DNA from: Palsa-892 sp035295845
Lineage (GTDB): Bacteria; Pseudomonadota; Alphaproteobacteria; Rhizobiales; Xanthobacteraceae
NCBI GenBank assembly: GCA_035295845.1
Contig: DATGIF010000031.1
Coordinates: forward strand, 165,079 to 229,078
Length of the DNA stretch: 64,000 nucleotides
Reading direction: 5' to 3'
The position numbers and the translations under genes are program-made. How positions within the stretch are numbered: position 1 is the first letter of the stretch; every line of letters starts with the position of its first letter. The notes beneath the pieces are model-generated. The model was not told the origin of the DNA. It worked only from the letters and a program-made list of their open reading frames with translations, and did no database searches. Shown here in pieces: positions 8,942 to 18,334 of this stretch.

Positions 8942-9733
8942 TCAACGCTTTTCGATCGCAAGATCAATCCACACCGGCACATGATCCGAAGGCTTTTCGC
9001 CGCCGCGCATCGGCTTGTCGATGCCGGCGCCCACCAGCCTGTCGGCGGCCTGCGGCGACAGCATCAGGTGATCAATCCTGATGCCGTTGTTCTTCTGAAA
9101 GGCGCCGGCTTGATAATCCCAGAAGGTGTAAAGGCCGGCGGAATCGTTTGTCGCCCGCACCGCATCGACGAGGCCGAGATATTCGAGCGCGCGGAACTTC
9201 TCGCGCGTCGTGGGCAGGTACAGCGCATCGCCCTCCCAGGCTTTGGAATCGTGCACATCGGCGGGCGTGGGGATGACGTTGTAGTCGCCGGCGAGCACCA
9301 GGGGCTCCTCGTTCGCGAGGAGGTTCTGTGCGTGCTGGCGCAGGCGGTCCATCCAGGCGAGCTTGTATTCGTATTTTTCGCCGCCCGGCGGGTTGCCGTT
9401 CGGCAGGTAAATCGAAGCGACGCGCAGGATTCCGCCGCCGGTCGAGATCACCGCTTCGAGGTAGCGCGCGTGCACATCGGACGGGTCGCCCGGAAGCTGC
9501 GGCGCCACTTCGTCGAGCGGAAATTTCGAAAGAATGGCGACGCCGTTATAGGTCTTCTGTCCATGCACGGCGACGTTGTAGCCGAGATCCTCGAAGGCTC
9601 CGCGCGGGAAGGCGTCGTCGACGCACTTGATCTCCTGCAAACAGACGATGTCGGGCGCGCGCTCCTTGAGCCATTTCTGCATCGGCTCGACGCGCTGCTT
9701 GATCGAATTGACGTTGAAGGTCGCGATCCTCAT
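8942..9733 (-). CDS. xthA: exodeoxyribonuclease III
   Basis: The 263-residue protein is an AP endonuclease/3'-5' exonuclease of the EEP fold, acting in base-excision repair. It begins MRIATFNVNSIKQR and shows the metal-binding glutamate in VCLQEIKC (about residue 37), the YLPNG motif, AGDYNVIPTPADVHD and the C-terminal SDHVPVWIDL, which carries the catalytic histidine. Length is normal. It lies upstream of and on the same strand as the zinc-ribbon gene, with a 184-base gap in which I saw no gene. Confidence 0.95.
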   Translation of the reverse strand: MRIATFNVNSIKQRVEPMQKWLKERAPDIVCLQEIKCVDDAFPRGAFEDLGYNVAVHGQKTYNGVAILSKFPLDEVAPQLPGDPSDVHARYLEAVISTGGGILRVASIYLPNGNPPGGEKYEYKLAWMDRLRQHAQNLLANEEPLVLAGDYNVIPTPADVHDSKAWEGDALYLPTTREKFRALEYLGLVDAVRATNDSAGLYTFWDYQAGAFQKNNGIRIDHLMLSPQAADRLVGAGIDKPMRGGEKPSDHVPVWIDLAIEKR

Positions 9734-9798
9734 CGCGGCCGCGCCTTAAAGAAGCGTGATCTGGTCCGAAAACCGTTTTCCACGTTTCGGGGTCATGC

Positions 9799-10131
9799 TT
9801 AGAGCGAAAAGCTCGTGCCGCAGCCGCAGGACGCTGTTGCCTTCGGATTTTCGACCTTGAAGGCCGCCCCGATCAGCTCGTCGACGAAGTCGATCTTGGA
9901 GCCGGCCATGTATTGCAGCGAGACGGGGTCGACAACGACCACGGCGCCGTCGCGCTCGATCACGAGGTCGTCGGGCGCGCGATCATGCGCGACGTCGAAG
10001 CGGTATTGAAAGCCCGAGCATCCGCCGCCCTCGACGCTCACGCGCAGCACCGAGGGCGCGGCTTCGGCGCCGAGAATCTGGGCGATTCGGCGCGCGGCGC
10101 GGTCGGTGACGGTGACAGTCGTGGCATCCAT
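9799..10131 (-). CDS. erpA: iron-sulfur cluster insertion protein, ErpA/IscA family
   Basis: A 110-residue A-type Fe-S carrier. The three cluster-ligating cysteines are at the family positions: Cys38 in VEGGGCSGFQY, and Cys102 and Cys104 in the C-terminal SCGCGTSFSL. Such proteins pass [4Fe-4S] or [2Fe-2S] clusters to client enzymes. I favour the ATG at 10131, which has GGAA just upstream; an in-frame ATG at 10143 would add MEIP. It is divergent from dgt with only about 60 bases between them. Distinguishing ErpA from IscA by sequence alone is tentative. Confidence 0.9.
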   Translation of the reverse strand: MDATTVTVTDRAARRIAQILGAEAAPSVLRVSVEGGGCSGFQYRFDVAHDRAPDDLVIERDGAVVVVDPVSLQYMAGSKIDFVDELIGAAFKVENPKATASCGCGTSFSL

Positions 10132-10195
10132 TGGAATTTCCATAGTCCGGGCGGTTGGACAGGCCTGCAGACGATAGTTAAGTGCTCCCGGCACC

Positions 10196-11419
10196 ATGTC
10201 AAATCAGGAGCGGCGCGTGGCGGTTGCGGCTGAACGAGAGCGGGCTTCTTTCGCCGCCGATCCCGCGCGCTCGCGCGGCCGCCTCTGGCCCGAGGAGAAG
10301 AGCCCCTCGCGCAACGAGTTCCGGCGCGATTGCGACCGTATCATTCACTCGACCGCCTTTCGCCGCCTCAAGCACAAGACGCAGGTCTTCGTCTCGCACG
10401 AGGGCGATCATTACCGCACAAGGCTCACCCACACGCTCGAAGTCGCGCAGATCGCGCGCGCGCTCGCGCGCAGCCTCGGCCTTGACGAGGACCTCGCCGA
10501 GACGCTCGCGCTCGCCCATGACCTTGGTCATCCGCCTTTTGGTCACGCCGGCGAGCACGCCCTCGACGAATGCATGGAGGATTTCGGCGGCTTCGATCAT
10601 AATGCCCAGGCGCTTCGCATCGTTACCCGGCTCGAGCGCCGTTACGCCGACTTCGACGGGCTGAACCTTACCTGGGAAAGCCTGGAAGGCATCGTCAAGC
10701 ACAATGGTCCGTTGACCGACCGCGCCGGCAAGCCGCTCGCGGGGCACGAAAAGGCGGCCGCGGCGATCGGCGACTATGCGGCGAAACAGGATCTCGAATT
10801 GTGGTCGTTTGCGAGTCTCGAGGCGCAAGCGGCGGCGGTGGCCGACGACATCGCCTATGACGCCCATGACCTCGACGACGCCCTGCGGGCGCATTTGTTC
10901 GAGATCGAAGAGATCGCGCCGCTGCCGGTCGCGGGCGCGATCTACGCCAAGGTGAAGGATCGCTACCGGAACGCCGAAGGCGCGCGCCTCACCAACGAGG
11001 TCACGCGGCGGCTCATCGCCGCGATGATCGACGATGTCGTGACTGAAACCGGCCGCCGCGTCGCGCAAACGGGTATTCGCGGCATCGACGACGTGCGCGC
11101 GGCAAAATCCGCGCTCGCGGGCTTCTCGCCGCAGATGGCCGCGGCCGATCGCGCGATCAAGGAATTCCTCACCGAGCGCATGTACCGGCAGGCGCGCGTG
11201 CTCAAGATCATGGGCGCGGCGCAGGGCGCGCTGCGGCAACTGTTCGCGCATTATTTTGAGCATCCGGCCGACATGCCGGCCGAATGGGCGAGGGGGCTTG
11301 CCGCCCACGATGACGAATCCAGAGCCCGCCGCATCGCCGATTTCGTTGCCGGCATGACCGACAATTTCGCGCTTTCCGAGCACGCCCGTTTCTTTGACTC
11401 GACTCCCGATTTACGTTAG
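10196..11419 (+). CDS. dgt: dGTP triphosphohydrolase-like protein
   Basis: This 407-residue HD-domain protein belongs to the dGTPase-like (type 2) family, which hydrolyses dNTPs to nucleoside plus triphosphate and so tunes dNTP pools. The HD metal site is clear: His79 in LTHTLEVAQIA and His108-Asp109 in LALAHDLGHPPFGHAGE. VADDIAYDAHDLDD further on supplies the last metal ligand. It begins the plus-strand run that continues with argS 26 bases downstream, and it is divergent from erpA. Confidence 0.93.
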   Translation: MSNQERRVAVAAERERASFAADPARSRGRLWPEEKSPSRNEFRRDCDRIIHSTAFRRLKHKTQVFVSHEGDHYRTRLTHTLEVAQIARALARSLGLDEDLAETLALAHDLGHPPFGHAGEHALDECMEDFGGFDHNAQALRIVTRLERRYADFDGLNLTWESLEGIVKHNGPLTDRAGKPLAGHEKAAAAIGDYAAKQDLELWSFASLEAQAAAVADDIAYDAHDLDDALRAHLFEIEEIAPLPVAGAIYAKVKDRYRNAEGARLTNEVTRRLIAAMIDDVVTETGRRVAQTGIRGIDDVRAAKSALAGFSPQMAAADRAIKEFLTERMYRQARVLKIMGAAQGALRQLFAHYFEHPADMPAEWARGLAAHDDESRARRIADFVAGMTDNFALSEHARFFDSTPDLR

Positions 11420-11445
11420 GCGCCGCCGTTTCCGGGAAACCCGAT

Positions 11446-13206
11446 ATGGATCCTTACGCGCTATTCGCCGACCATGTGCGCGACGCCGTCGCCGCGCTCG
11501 CGCGTTCCGGCGTGCTGAAAGGCACGCCCGACACGAGCAAGATCGTGGTCGAGCCGCCGCGCGAGGCCGATCACGGGGACCTGGCCACCAACGCCGCGAT
11601 GGTGCTTGCCAAGGATGCCGGCATCAAGCCGCGCGAGCTGGCGGTGATGATCGCGCACAAGCTCGCGGACATTCCGCAAGTCCTGAACGCGGAAGTGGCG
11701 GGACCGGGCTTCATCAATATCTCGCTTGCCCCCGCGTTCTGGCTCGACATGTTGCGCGCGGCCCTCGAGGCCGGGCCAAATTTCGGCAAGCGCGACCTTG
11801 GCCAAGGCGAGAAGGTCAATGTGGAATATGTCTCGGCGAACCCGACCGGGCCCATGCATGTGGGCCATGGCCGCGGCGCGGTCTTTGGCGATGCGCTCGC
11901 GAATCTTTTGGCCTTCACGAGCCATCAGGTCACGCGCGAGTACTACGTCAACGATGCGGGCGCCCAGGTAGACGTGCTCGCTCGCTCCGCTTATTTGCGC
12001 TACCGCGAGGCGCTTGGCGAAAAGATCGGCGAAATCCCCGAAGGCTTATATCCCGGCGACTATCTGAAGCCCGTAGGTGAGGCACTCGCGAACCTTCACG
12101 GCAAGGCGCTGCTTGGCAAGCCTGAGGCCGAATGGCTGCCGATCGTTCGCGCGGCGGCGATCGATGCGATGCTCGCCATGATCCGTGAGGACCTCGCCGC
12201 GCTCAATATTCTGCACGAGGTCTTTTTCTCCGAGCGCTCGCTCTCCGCCGGCAAGGAAGACCGGGTCGCTGCCACGATCGAGACCTTGCGCAAGGCGGGG
12301 CAGGTGTATGAAGGCCGCCTGCCGCCGCCCAAGGGCCAGCTCCCCGAGGACTGGGAGGATCGCGAGCAGACGCTTTTTCGCTCGACCGCCTTCGGCGACG
12401 ATATCGACCGGCCGCTGAAGAAGTCGGATGGCAGCTACACCTATTTTGCTTCCGACATCGCCTATCACCGGGAGAAGATCGAGCGCGGTTTCACCACCCT
12501 GATCGACGTCTGGGGGGCTGATCACGGCGGCTATGTGAAGCGGATGCAGGCCGCGGTCGCCGCGCTTTCTGCCGGTAAGGTTAAGCTCGACGTGAAGCTC
12601 TGCCAGCTCGTCCGGCTCCTACGGCAGGGAGCGCCGGTGAAAATGTCGAAACGGGCGGGCGATTTCGTCACCTTGCGGGAAGTTGTGGATGAAGTGGGCC
12701 GCGACCCTGTGCGGTTCATGATGCTGTTCCGCAAGAACGACGCGGTTTTGGACTTCGACCTGGCCAAGGTGATCGAGCAATCCCGCGAAAACCCCGTTTT
12801 TTACGTCCAATATGCCCACGCGCGGGGGAAATCGGTGTTTCGCAACGCCAAGGAGGCGCTGCCGAAGCTCGTGATGGACCGCGCGGCGCTGATCAAGGCG
12901 CCGCTCGACGCGCTCACGGACCCCGGCGAACTCGCTTTAATCAAGAAAATCGCCCAATGGCCGCGGCTCGTCGAAGCGGCGACGGGCTCTCATGAGCCGC
13001 ACCGGGTGGCGTTTTATCTGCATGAGCTTGCGAGCGAATTCCACACCCATTGGAACCGCGGTAAGGAGATGCCACATTTACGCTTCATTATTGAGGACCA
13101 TGCACCATTGACTTTGGCCCGTCTGACCCTCGTCTACGGGGTGGTCTTGGTGTTAGCCTCTGGCTTAGCGATCCTCGGCGTGGGGGCACCCGAGGAGATG
13201 CGGTGA
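11446..13206 (+). CDS. argS: arginyl-tRNA synthetase
   Basis: A 586-residue class I synthetase that charges tRNA-Arg. It has the N-terminal additional domain (about residues 1-110), the HIGH motif as HVGH (138-141) within VSANPTGPMHVGHGRG, a KMSK-type loop (KMSKRAGDF, 399-407) and the C-terminal DALR anticodon-binding domain ending near AILGVGAPEEM. A KMSK-like loop is notable because many ArgRS lack a clear one. Length is normal. The next gene begins 40 bases on. Confidence 0.97.
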   Translation: MDPYALFADHVRDAVAALARSGVLKGTPDTSKIVVEPPREADHGDLATNAAMVLAKDAGIKPRELAVMIAHKLADIPQVLNAEVAGPGFINISLAPAFWLDMLRAALEAGPNFGKRDLGQGEKVNVEYVSANPTGPMHVGHGRGAVFGDALANLLAFTSHQVTREYYVNDAGAQVDVLARSAYLRYREALGEKIGEIPEGLYPGDYLKPVGEALANLHGKALLGKPEAEWLPIVRAAAIDAMLAMIREDLAALNILHEVFFSERSLSAGKEDRVAATIETLRKAGQVYEGRLPPPKGQLPEDWEDREQTLFRSTAFGDDIDRPLKKSDGSYTYFASDIAYHREKIERGFTTLIDVWGADHGGYVKRMQAAVAALSAGKVKLDVKLCQLVRLLRQGAPVKMSKRAGDFVTLREVVDEVGRDPVRFMMLFRKNDAVLDFDLAKVIEQSRENPVFYVQYAHARGKSVFRNAKEALPKLVMDRAALIKAPLDALTDPGELALIKKIAQWPRLVEAATGSHEPHRVAFYLHELASEFHTHWNRGKEMPHLRFIIEDHAPLTLARLTLVYGVVLVLASGLAILGVGAPEEMR

Positions 13207-13246
13207 AAGCCCAAGGCTGGAAGGTTTCGGGGAGCGGTCCTAAAGC

Positions 13247-14932
13247 ATGGCCGACCAGACTCGGTTTAGGTCCCAGCAACGGGACCCGGGGTCGTCACAA
13301 GCGCCATCGCAGGGCGCGAGGGGACGATTCTCTCCGCGCAGCGAAGATCCTCTCGCCGAGCTCGCCCGCCTGATCGGTCAGGACGATCCTTTCACCGACT
13401 TCCGCGGCGACCCGCGCTCAGCGCGACAGCCATCCGGCAACGGTCATGCGCCGAAGAACGGCCGCGGCCGCGATCCTTATGACGATGACGAACAGGATTA
13501 CGATCCGCGCGACGCCTATACGCGGCGCGGGACTTCGCGCCGGCAGCGTTATGCCGATGACGACGACCGTTATGCTGATGACGACGCTCCGCGCGCGAAT
13601 GGACGTGGCGCCTATGCTTATGGCGGCGGGCAGGCGGAACACGAGGAAGAAGACGACTCCTATCAGCCGGCTCCGGATCCCGTCCGTCAGCGCGATGCTG
13701 GCCGCTACCCTTCACCGCAGGCTTCGAGACGTCCGGCGTCGCGGACGGCGGAGTATGCCGATGAGCCCGAGGACGATTACGAGGATCCGCGTTACGCCCG
13801 TGGCAACCGCGGGGGAAATGGCTACGCCGATCCCCGTCAGGCCTATGACGACGGCGGCTATGACCAGGACGAACCGGCCGGCTATGAACCTGGTTACGAA
13901 GACCGCTATCCCGGCGAGCAGGACGAGCAGAGCGATGTCGACCCTGGGCGCGGCCGCAAGCGCTGGCTCTTTATCGGCGTCGCGGCAGGGCTCGGATGTC
14001 TGGTTATCGGCGCGAGCGGCGTTTACGGCTACCGCATGCTGTTCGGCCGGCATGCGGGCGGCACGCCGCCAACCATTCGTCCAGCCGACACGCCGATCAA
14101 GGTCCCGCCGCAGGAGACGGCGCAGACCGGCACTGATGGCGGCCAGAAGCTGATCTACGATCGTCTGGATGGCCAGCAGCCAAGCGAGCGCATTGTTTCG
14201 CGCGAAGAACAGCCGGCTATTCAGCCGCAAGCGCAGAATCCCGTTTCCCCGCCGGCGCTAGGCCCCACCCGCGTCGTGAGTCCGCAACCGGCGGGACCGG
14301 TAACCGCCTTCGCGCCAGTTCCCGGTACTCCGCCCAATGCGCCGGCCGTGATCGCCGGCTCCACGCCCGCCAATGCGCTGCCGTCGACGGAGCCGCGCAA
14401 GGTCCGCACCACGACGGTACGTGCCGATGGCACCATCGTCGATGCGCCGCCTCGCGTCGCGCAGCCCGCGCAACGCCAGCAGCCCTTGGCGCTCAGCCCC
14501 TATTCGCAACAACCCGATCAGTCGAATGATCCCAATGCGCAGCCGGCAACGCCCACGCGTACGGCGGCGATTGCGCCGGTACAGACCCGTGCTCAGCCGG
14601 CCAACCAGCAACCTTGGGCTGGCACCCAGCAGCAGCCGGTGACCGCGCCGCCGACACAGCAGGCGAGCAATTACGTGCCCGCGGGCAGCTACGTGGTGCA
14701 GGTGGCCTCGCAAAAGACCGAAGCCGATGCCCGCACCTCCTGGCAGCAATTGCAGGCCAAATACGCCAACGTGTTCGGCAGCTACCAGGCGAGCATCAAG
14801 CGCGTCGACCTCGGCGACCGCGGCACCTTCTATCGCGCCATGCTCGGACCGTTCGCGAACCGCGATCAGGCCTACGAGATGTGCCAGAGCCTGAAGGCCG
14901 CCGGCGGCGAGTGCATCGTCCAGCGCAACTGA
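13247..14932 (+). CDS. SPOR-domain membrane protein
   Basis: The 561-residue protein has a long acidic, low-complexity cytoplasmic part (residues 1-235, rich in Asp, Tyr, Arg and Gly) and one membrane segment (about 238-262, WLFIGVAAGLGCLVIGASGV). A proline/glutamine/alanine-rich periplasmic linker follows. A C-terminal SPOR domain (about 478-558) begins GSYVVQVASQKTEADARTSW and ends GGECIVQRN. SPOR domains bind denuded glycan strands at the septum, so a role in division or constriction is likely. It lies between argS and nagZ, next to a wall-recycling enzyme, which fits an envelope role. Confidence 0.88.
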   Translation: MADQTRFRSQQRDPGSSQAPSQGARGRFSPRSEDPLAELARLIGQDDPFTDFRGDPRSARQPSGNGHAPKNGRGRDPYDDDEQDYDPRDAYTRRGTSRRQRYADDDDRYADDDAPRANGRGAYAYGGGQAEHEEEDDSYQPAPDPVRQRDAGRYPSPQASRRPASRTAEYADEPEDDYEDPRYARGNRGGNGYADPRQAYDDGGYDQDEPAGYEPGYEDRYPGEQDEQSDVDPGRGRKRWLFIGVAAGLGCLVIGASGVYGYRMLFGRHAGGTPPTIRPADTPIKVPPQETAQTGTDGGQKLIYDRLDGQQPSERIVSREEQPAIQPQAQNPVSPPALGPTRVVSPQPAGPVTAFAPVPGTPPNAPAVIAGSTPANALPSTEPRKVRTTTVRADGTIVDAPPRVAQPAQRQQPLALSPYSQQPDQSNDPNAQPATPTRTAAIAPVQTRAQPANQQPWAGTQQQPVTAPPTQQASNYVPAGSYVVQVASQKTEADARTSWQQLQAKYANVFGSYQASIKRVDLGDRGTFYRAMLGPFANRDQAYEMCQSLKAAGGECIVQRN

Positions 14933-14989
14933 GTGCACTGTCGAAACCGGGCTTGACGCCCGCTATCCACGCTTCTACCCCGACATCGA

Positions 14990-16003
14990 ATGTCCGCCCG
15001 TGCCTTGATCGTTGGCTGTGCCGGTCTTCGGCTAAGCGCCGCCGAGCGGGAATTTCTCGCTCGCGTAAAGCCGTGGGGCCTGATCCTATTCAAGCGGAAT
15101 ATCGAGAGCCCGGCGCAAGTCACGGCGTTGATTCAGGAATTTCGCGGAGTCGTCGGTTACCGCGAGGCCCCGGTCCTCATCGATCAGGAAGGCGGCCGGG
15201 TGCAGCGGCTGTCGCCGCCGCAATGGCCGGACTTCCCCCCCGCGGCCCGCTTGGGTGCGGCCTATGACCGCGACCCGGCGCGCGGGATCGAAGCGACGAA
15301 GCTCGGGGCGCGGCTGATTGCGTCGGAACTCTCTCAGCTTGGCATCACCATTGATTGCATGCCTGTCGCCGACCTCAGGCTGCCCGAAGGGCATAACGTC
15401 ATCGGCGACCGCGCCTACGGCATGGAGATCGAAACCGTGACGCACCTCGCGCGCGCCGCCGCCGAAGGCCTGATCGCGGGCGGGGTGCTGCCGGTCGTCA
15501 AGCACATCCCCGGCCACGGCCGGGCGCGCGCCGACAGCCATGAAGCGTTGCCGGTGGTCGAGACTTCGCGCACCGAACTCGAGCGCACCGACTTCGAGCC
15601 GTTCCGGCGGCTCTCCGATCTGCCGATCGCCATGACCGCGCACGTGATCTATGCCGCGGTCGACGCCGAGCGGCCGGCGACCGTCTCGCCCGCTGTGGTT
15701 GAGGAGATTATCCGCGGCCATATCGGCTTCGACGGCCTGCTCCTGACCGACGACCTGTCGATGAAGGCGTTGAAGGGAGGCTTCCGCGCCCGCGCCGAAG
15801 CGGCGCTCGCCGCCGGCTGTGACATCGTGCTTCATTGCAACGGCAAGATGGATGAGATGGTTGAGATCGCGGCAGCCTGTCCACAGCTTTCGGGTGAAGC
15901 GAAACGGCGCGCGGAAGCCGCGCTCAACCGGCGCAACTTGCCTGTCGAAAGCGTGGATGTCGCCGAGGCGCGTGCCCGCTTTTCCGCTATGGTAGCGGCC
16001 TGA
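14990..16003 (+). CDS. nagZ: beta-N-acetylhexosaminidase NagZ
   Basis: This 337-residue glycoside hydrolase family 3 enzyme removes GlcNAc from anhydro-muropeptides during cytoplasmic peptidoglycan recycling. The family signature KHIPGHGRARADSHEALP begins at Lys171; the His/Asp pair here is the acid-base dyad characteristic of NagZ. The nucleophile aspartate lies in LLLTDDLSMKAL (about residue 253). VLIDQEGGRVQRL near the N-terminus is conserved. It is soluble with no signal peptide. It is followed 15 bases later by scpA. Confidence 0.94.
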   Translation: MSARALIVGCAGLRLSAAEREFLARVKPWGLILFKRNIESPAQVTALIQEFRGVVGYREAPVLIDQEGGRVQRLSPPQWPDFPPAARLGAAYDRDPARGIEATKLGARLIASELSQLGITIDCMPVADLRLPEGHNVIGDRAYGMEIETVTHLARAAAEGLIAGGVLPVVKHIPGHGRARADSHEALPVVETSRTELERTDFEPFRRLSDLPIAMTAHVIYAAVDAERPATVSPAVVEEIIRGHIGFDGLLLTDDLSMKALKGGFRARAEAALAAGCDIVLHCNGKMDEMVEIAAACPQLSGEAKRRAEAALNRRNLPVESVDVAEARARFSAMVAA

Positions 16004-16018
16004 ATCGGAATCAGCGTG

Positions 16019-16828
16019 ATGGAAGAAACCTCCTTCGAACTGCCCGTGGCCGAGCGCTCGCTCTACGAGCCGGCGCTGATGGTGGATGTCGCCGGCTTTG
16101 AGGGACCGCTCGATCTTCTGCTTGCGCTTGCGCGCAATCAGCAGGTCGATCTCACCCGCATCTCGATTCTGGCGCTCGCCGACCAGTATCTTGCCTTTAT
16201 CGAGAAGGCGCGCGAGCTCAAGATCGAGATCGCCGCCGATTATCTCGTCATGGCGGCCTGGCTTGCCTATCTGAAATCGCGCCTGCTCCTGCCCGAGCCG
16301 CCCGAAGGCGAGGAGCCTTCGGCCGCGGATCTTGCCGCGGATCTTGCCGCCCGGCTGCAGCATCTCGAAGCGATCCGCCAGGCGGGCGCGCGGCTGATCA
16401 CGCGCCACCGCCTCGGCCACGATTTCTTCGCCCGCGGCATGCCGGAAATTTCCGCGAGCCTGCCGCCCTCCGGCTACACCGCGACGCTCTACGATCTTCT
16501 CTCCGCCTACGCGATGCAACGCCAGCGGCAGGCGATCCTCGCCAGCATGAAGTTTCCGGTGCGCGCCGTATGGTCGCTCGTCGAGGCGCGCGGGGCCCTG
16601 GAGCGGCTCCTCGGCAAGGCGGCGGACTGGACACGACTCGACGAATATCTCATGGCCTATGTGGTCGAGCCTTCCATGCGCGCGACCGTCTTCGCGTCGA
16701 GCTTCTCTGCGACGCTTGAGATGGTGCGCGAGGGCAAGGTGGAGGTGCAACAGGACCAGGCCTTCTCGCCGCTTTGGCTGCGCCGGCGGGGAGAAGGAGA
16801 GCAACCGAAGGGAGCCAAGCGCCCGTGA
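16019..16828 (+). CDS. scpA: segregation and condensation protein A (kleisin)
   Basis: A 269-residue bacterial kleisin that bridges the two SMC heads and binds ScpB in the condensin-like complex. The typical GFEGPLDLLLALARNQQVDL is near the N-terminus, followed by YLVMAAWLAYLKSRLLLPEP, and a C-terminal winged-helix region. I preferred ATG 16019; a GTG three bases upstream is equally in frame. The end overlaps scpB by GTGA. Immediately upstream is nagZ; this nagZ-scpA-scpB order is typical of alphaproteobacteria. Confidence 0.94.
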   Translation: MEETSFELPVAERSLYEPALMVDVAGFEGPLDLLLALARNQQVDLTRISILALADQYLAFIEKARELKIEIAADYLVMAAWLAYLKSRLLLPEPPEGEEPSAADLAADLAARLQHLEAIRQAGARLITRHRLGHDFFARGMPEISASLPPSGYTATLYDLLSAYAMQRQRQAILASMKFPVRAVWSLVEARGALERLLGKAADWTRLDEYLMAYVVEPSMRATVFASSFSATLEMVREGKVEVQQDQAFSPLWLRRRGEGEQPKGAKRP

Positions 16829-17586
16829 GCGTCGTCCGTCCGCAGAAGTTTCAGAAGAAAGCGCCCGCGCACGAAAGCGAGGAGGCGTTGCGGCTTCTGG
16901 AAGCGATTTTGTTCGCGGCGGCCGAGCCGCTCGACGAAGAGACGCTGAAGAAGCGGCTGCCCGCCGGCACCGATATTCGCAAGCTGATCGCGAAGCTTGC
17001 CGAAACCTATAGCGGCCGCGGAGTGAACATCGTGCGGGTCGCGGGAAAATGGGCGGCGCGCACCGCCACCGATCTCGCTCCGCTGATGGCGAAGCATGTC
17101 GGCGAGCCGAAGAAGCTCTCGCGCGCGGCGATCGAGACGCTGGCCATCGTCGCCTACCACCAGCCGGTGACGCGCGCCGAGATCGAAGAGATCCGCGGCG
17201 TCACCATTTCGAAGGGCACCCTTGACCTCTTGATCGAAACCGGCTGGGTGCGGCTCCGCGGCCGCCGCAAGACGCTCGGCCGCCCGGTCACCTACGGCAC
17301 CACCGAGGACTTCCTCGTCCATTTCGGCTTTGAAGCAATCGACGACCTGCCGGGACTCGAGGAGCTCAAGGGCGCGGGCTTCCTCGAAGGGCGCTTGCCC
17401 GCGGGCTTCACCGTGCCGGTGCCGAGTGACGACTCGGCACTGCGCGAGGACGAAGAGCCGCTCGAGGCGGAATCCTTCGGGCACAGCCTCGCGCCGGAGG
17501 CCGAGGATGAGCCTTCGGAAGCGGTGGAGGAGGCCGAGGAAGAGTCCGCGCCGCCCGCCACCCGTTACGACCGCAGGCGCCGGTAA
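16825..17586 (+). CDS. scpB: segregation and condensation protein B
   Basis: The 253-residue ScpB partner of the SMC-kleisin complex has two winged-helix domains. LLEAILFAAAEPLDEETLKK is the first, and SRAAIETLAIVAYHQPVTRAEIEEIRG contains the strongly conserved second-domain motif. GRPVTYGTTEDFLVHFG follows. The C-terminal ~60 residues are acidic and low complexity (EEPLEAES through EEAEEESAPP), a common but variable tail. The start is a GTG at 16825 that overlaps the scpA stop, so translational coupling is likely; the ATG-initiated frame upstream would run into scpA. Confidence 0.94.
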   Translation: MSVVRPQKFQKKAPAHESEEALRLLEAILFAAAEPLDEETLKKRLPAGTDIRKLIAKLAETYSGRGVNIVRVAGKWAARTATDLAPLMAKHVGEPKKLSRAAIETLAIVAYHQPVTRAEIEEIRGVTISKGTLDLLIETGWVRLRGRRKTLGRPVTYGTTEDFLVHFGFEAIDDLPGLEELKGAGFLEGRLPAGFTVPVPSDDSALREDEEPLEAESFGHSLAPEAEDEPSEAVEEAEEESAPPATRYDRRRR

Positions 17587-17675
17587 AGCCCGCCTTTCGG
17601 CCTTAACTTCGTTCCCGCCGCCTTCTTGTTTTTGCCGTCTCCGGGTCCTAGGTTGAGACGAGCCGGAGGAACATC

Positions 17676-17903
17676 ATGGGTGGCTTGAGTATTTGGCACT
17701 GGATCATCGTCCTCGTCGTCGTGCTTCTGGTATTCGGCCGCGGCAAGGTTTCCGAGCTGATGGGCGACATGGCAAAGGGCATCAAGGCCTTCAAAAAGGG
17801 CATGGCCGACGATGATGTCGCGGAGCCGAAGCGCGAGCCGAAGTCGATCGACCATCAATCCTCCTCGACGGTCCGCACCGAAACCGAGAAGAAGGTCGGC
17901 TGA
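17676..17903 (+). CDS. tatA: twin-arginine translocase subunit TatA
   Basis: A 75-residue pore-forming component of the Tat pathway, which exports folded, often cofactor-bearing proteins. It has one N-terminal membrane helix (WHWIIVLVVVLLVFG), the FGRGKVSELMGDMAKGIKAF amphipathic helix with the conserved Phe-Gly hinge, and a charged tail. SD-like GGAGGAAC precedes the ATG. It is first of the tatABC cluster. Confidence 0.95.
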   Translation: MGGLSIWHWIIVLVVVLLVFGRGKVSELMGDMAKGIKAFKKGMADDDVAEPKREPKSIDHQSSSTVRTETEKKVG

Positions 17904-17965
17904 CCTCCCCGCACGCATTGCGGCGCGGCCGGGAGAACCGAGAATTGCCGCGCAGATCATGAGCC

Positions 17966-18334
17966 ATGTTCGACATCGGTTGGGGTGAGTTACTCGTCAT
18001 TGGCATTGTCGCGCTCGTGGTCATCGGGCCGAAGGAATTGCCGGGCGTGGTGCGCACGATCGGCCAGACCGTGGGCAAGCTCCGCCGCATGGCGGCCGAT
18101 TTCCAGAACCAGTTCAATGAGGCGATGCGCGAGGCGGAACTCGCGGACTTGAAGAAAGACGCCGAGAAGATGATCGGCGACGTGAAGTCGGTCGCGAACT
18201 ACAACCCGCTCGAGAAGGCGGGCGAGGATCTGCAGAAGACGATTGACGAAGCGACCTCGATGCCGCCGGCAGCACCCGCGGTGCCGCCTGCGCCGGAAAA
18301 GCAGGACGAAAAGGCCGCCGGAGAGAAGTCGTGA
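17966..18334 (+). CDS. tatB: twin-arginine translocase subunit TatB
   Basis: The 122-residue protein has the TatB signature MFDIGWGELLVIGIVALVVI followed by GPKELPGVVRTIGQTVGKLR, with the conserved membrane glutamate of TatB (WGELL). A long amphipathic helix and a proline/alanine/glutamate-rich tail follow. TatB forms the substrate receptor with TatC. Its stop codon overlaps the tatC GTG by four bases. Confidence 0.95.
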   Translation: MFDIGWGELLVIGIVALVVIGPKELPGVVRTIGQTVGKLRRMAADFQNQFNEAMREAELADLKKDAEKMIGDVKSVANYNPLEKAGEDLQKTIDEATSMPPAAPAVPPAPEKQDEKAAGEKS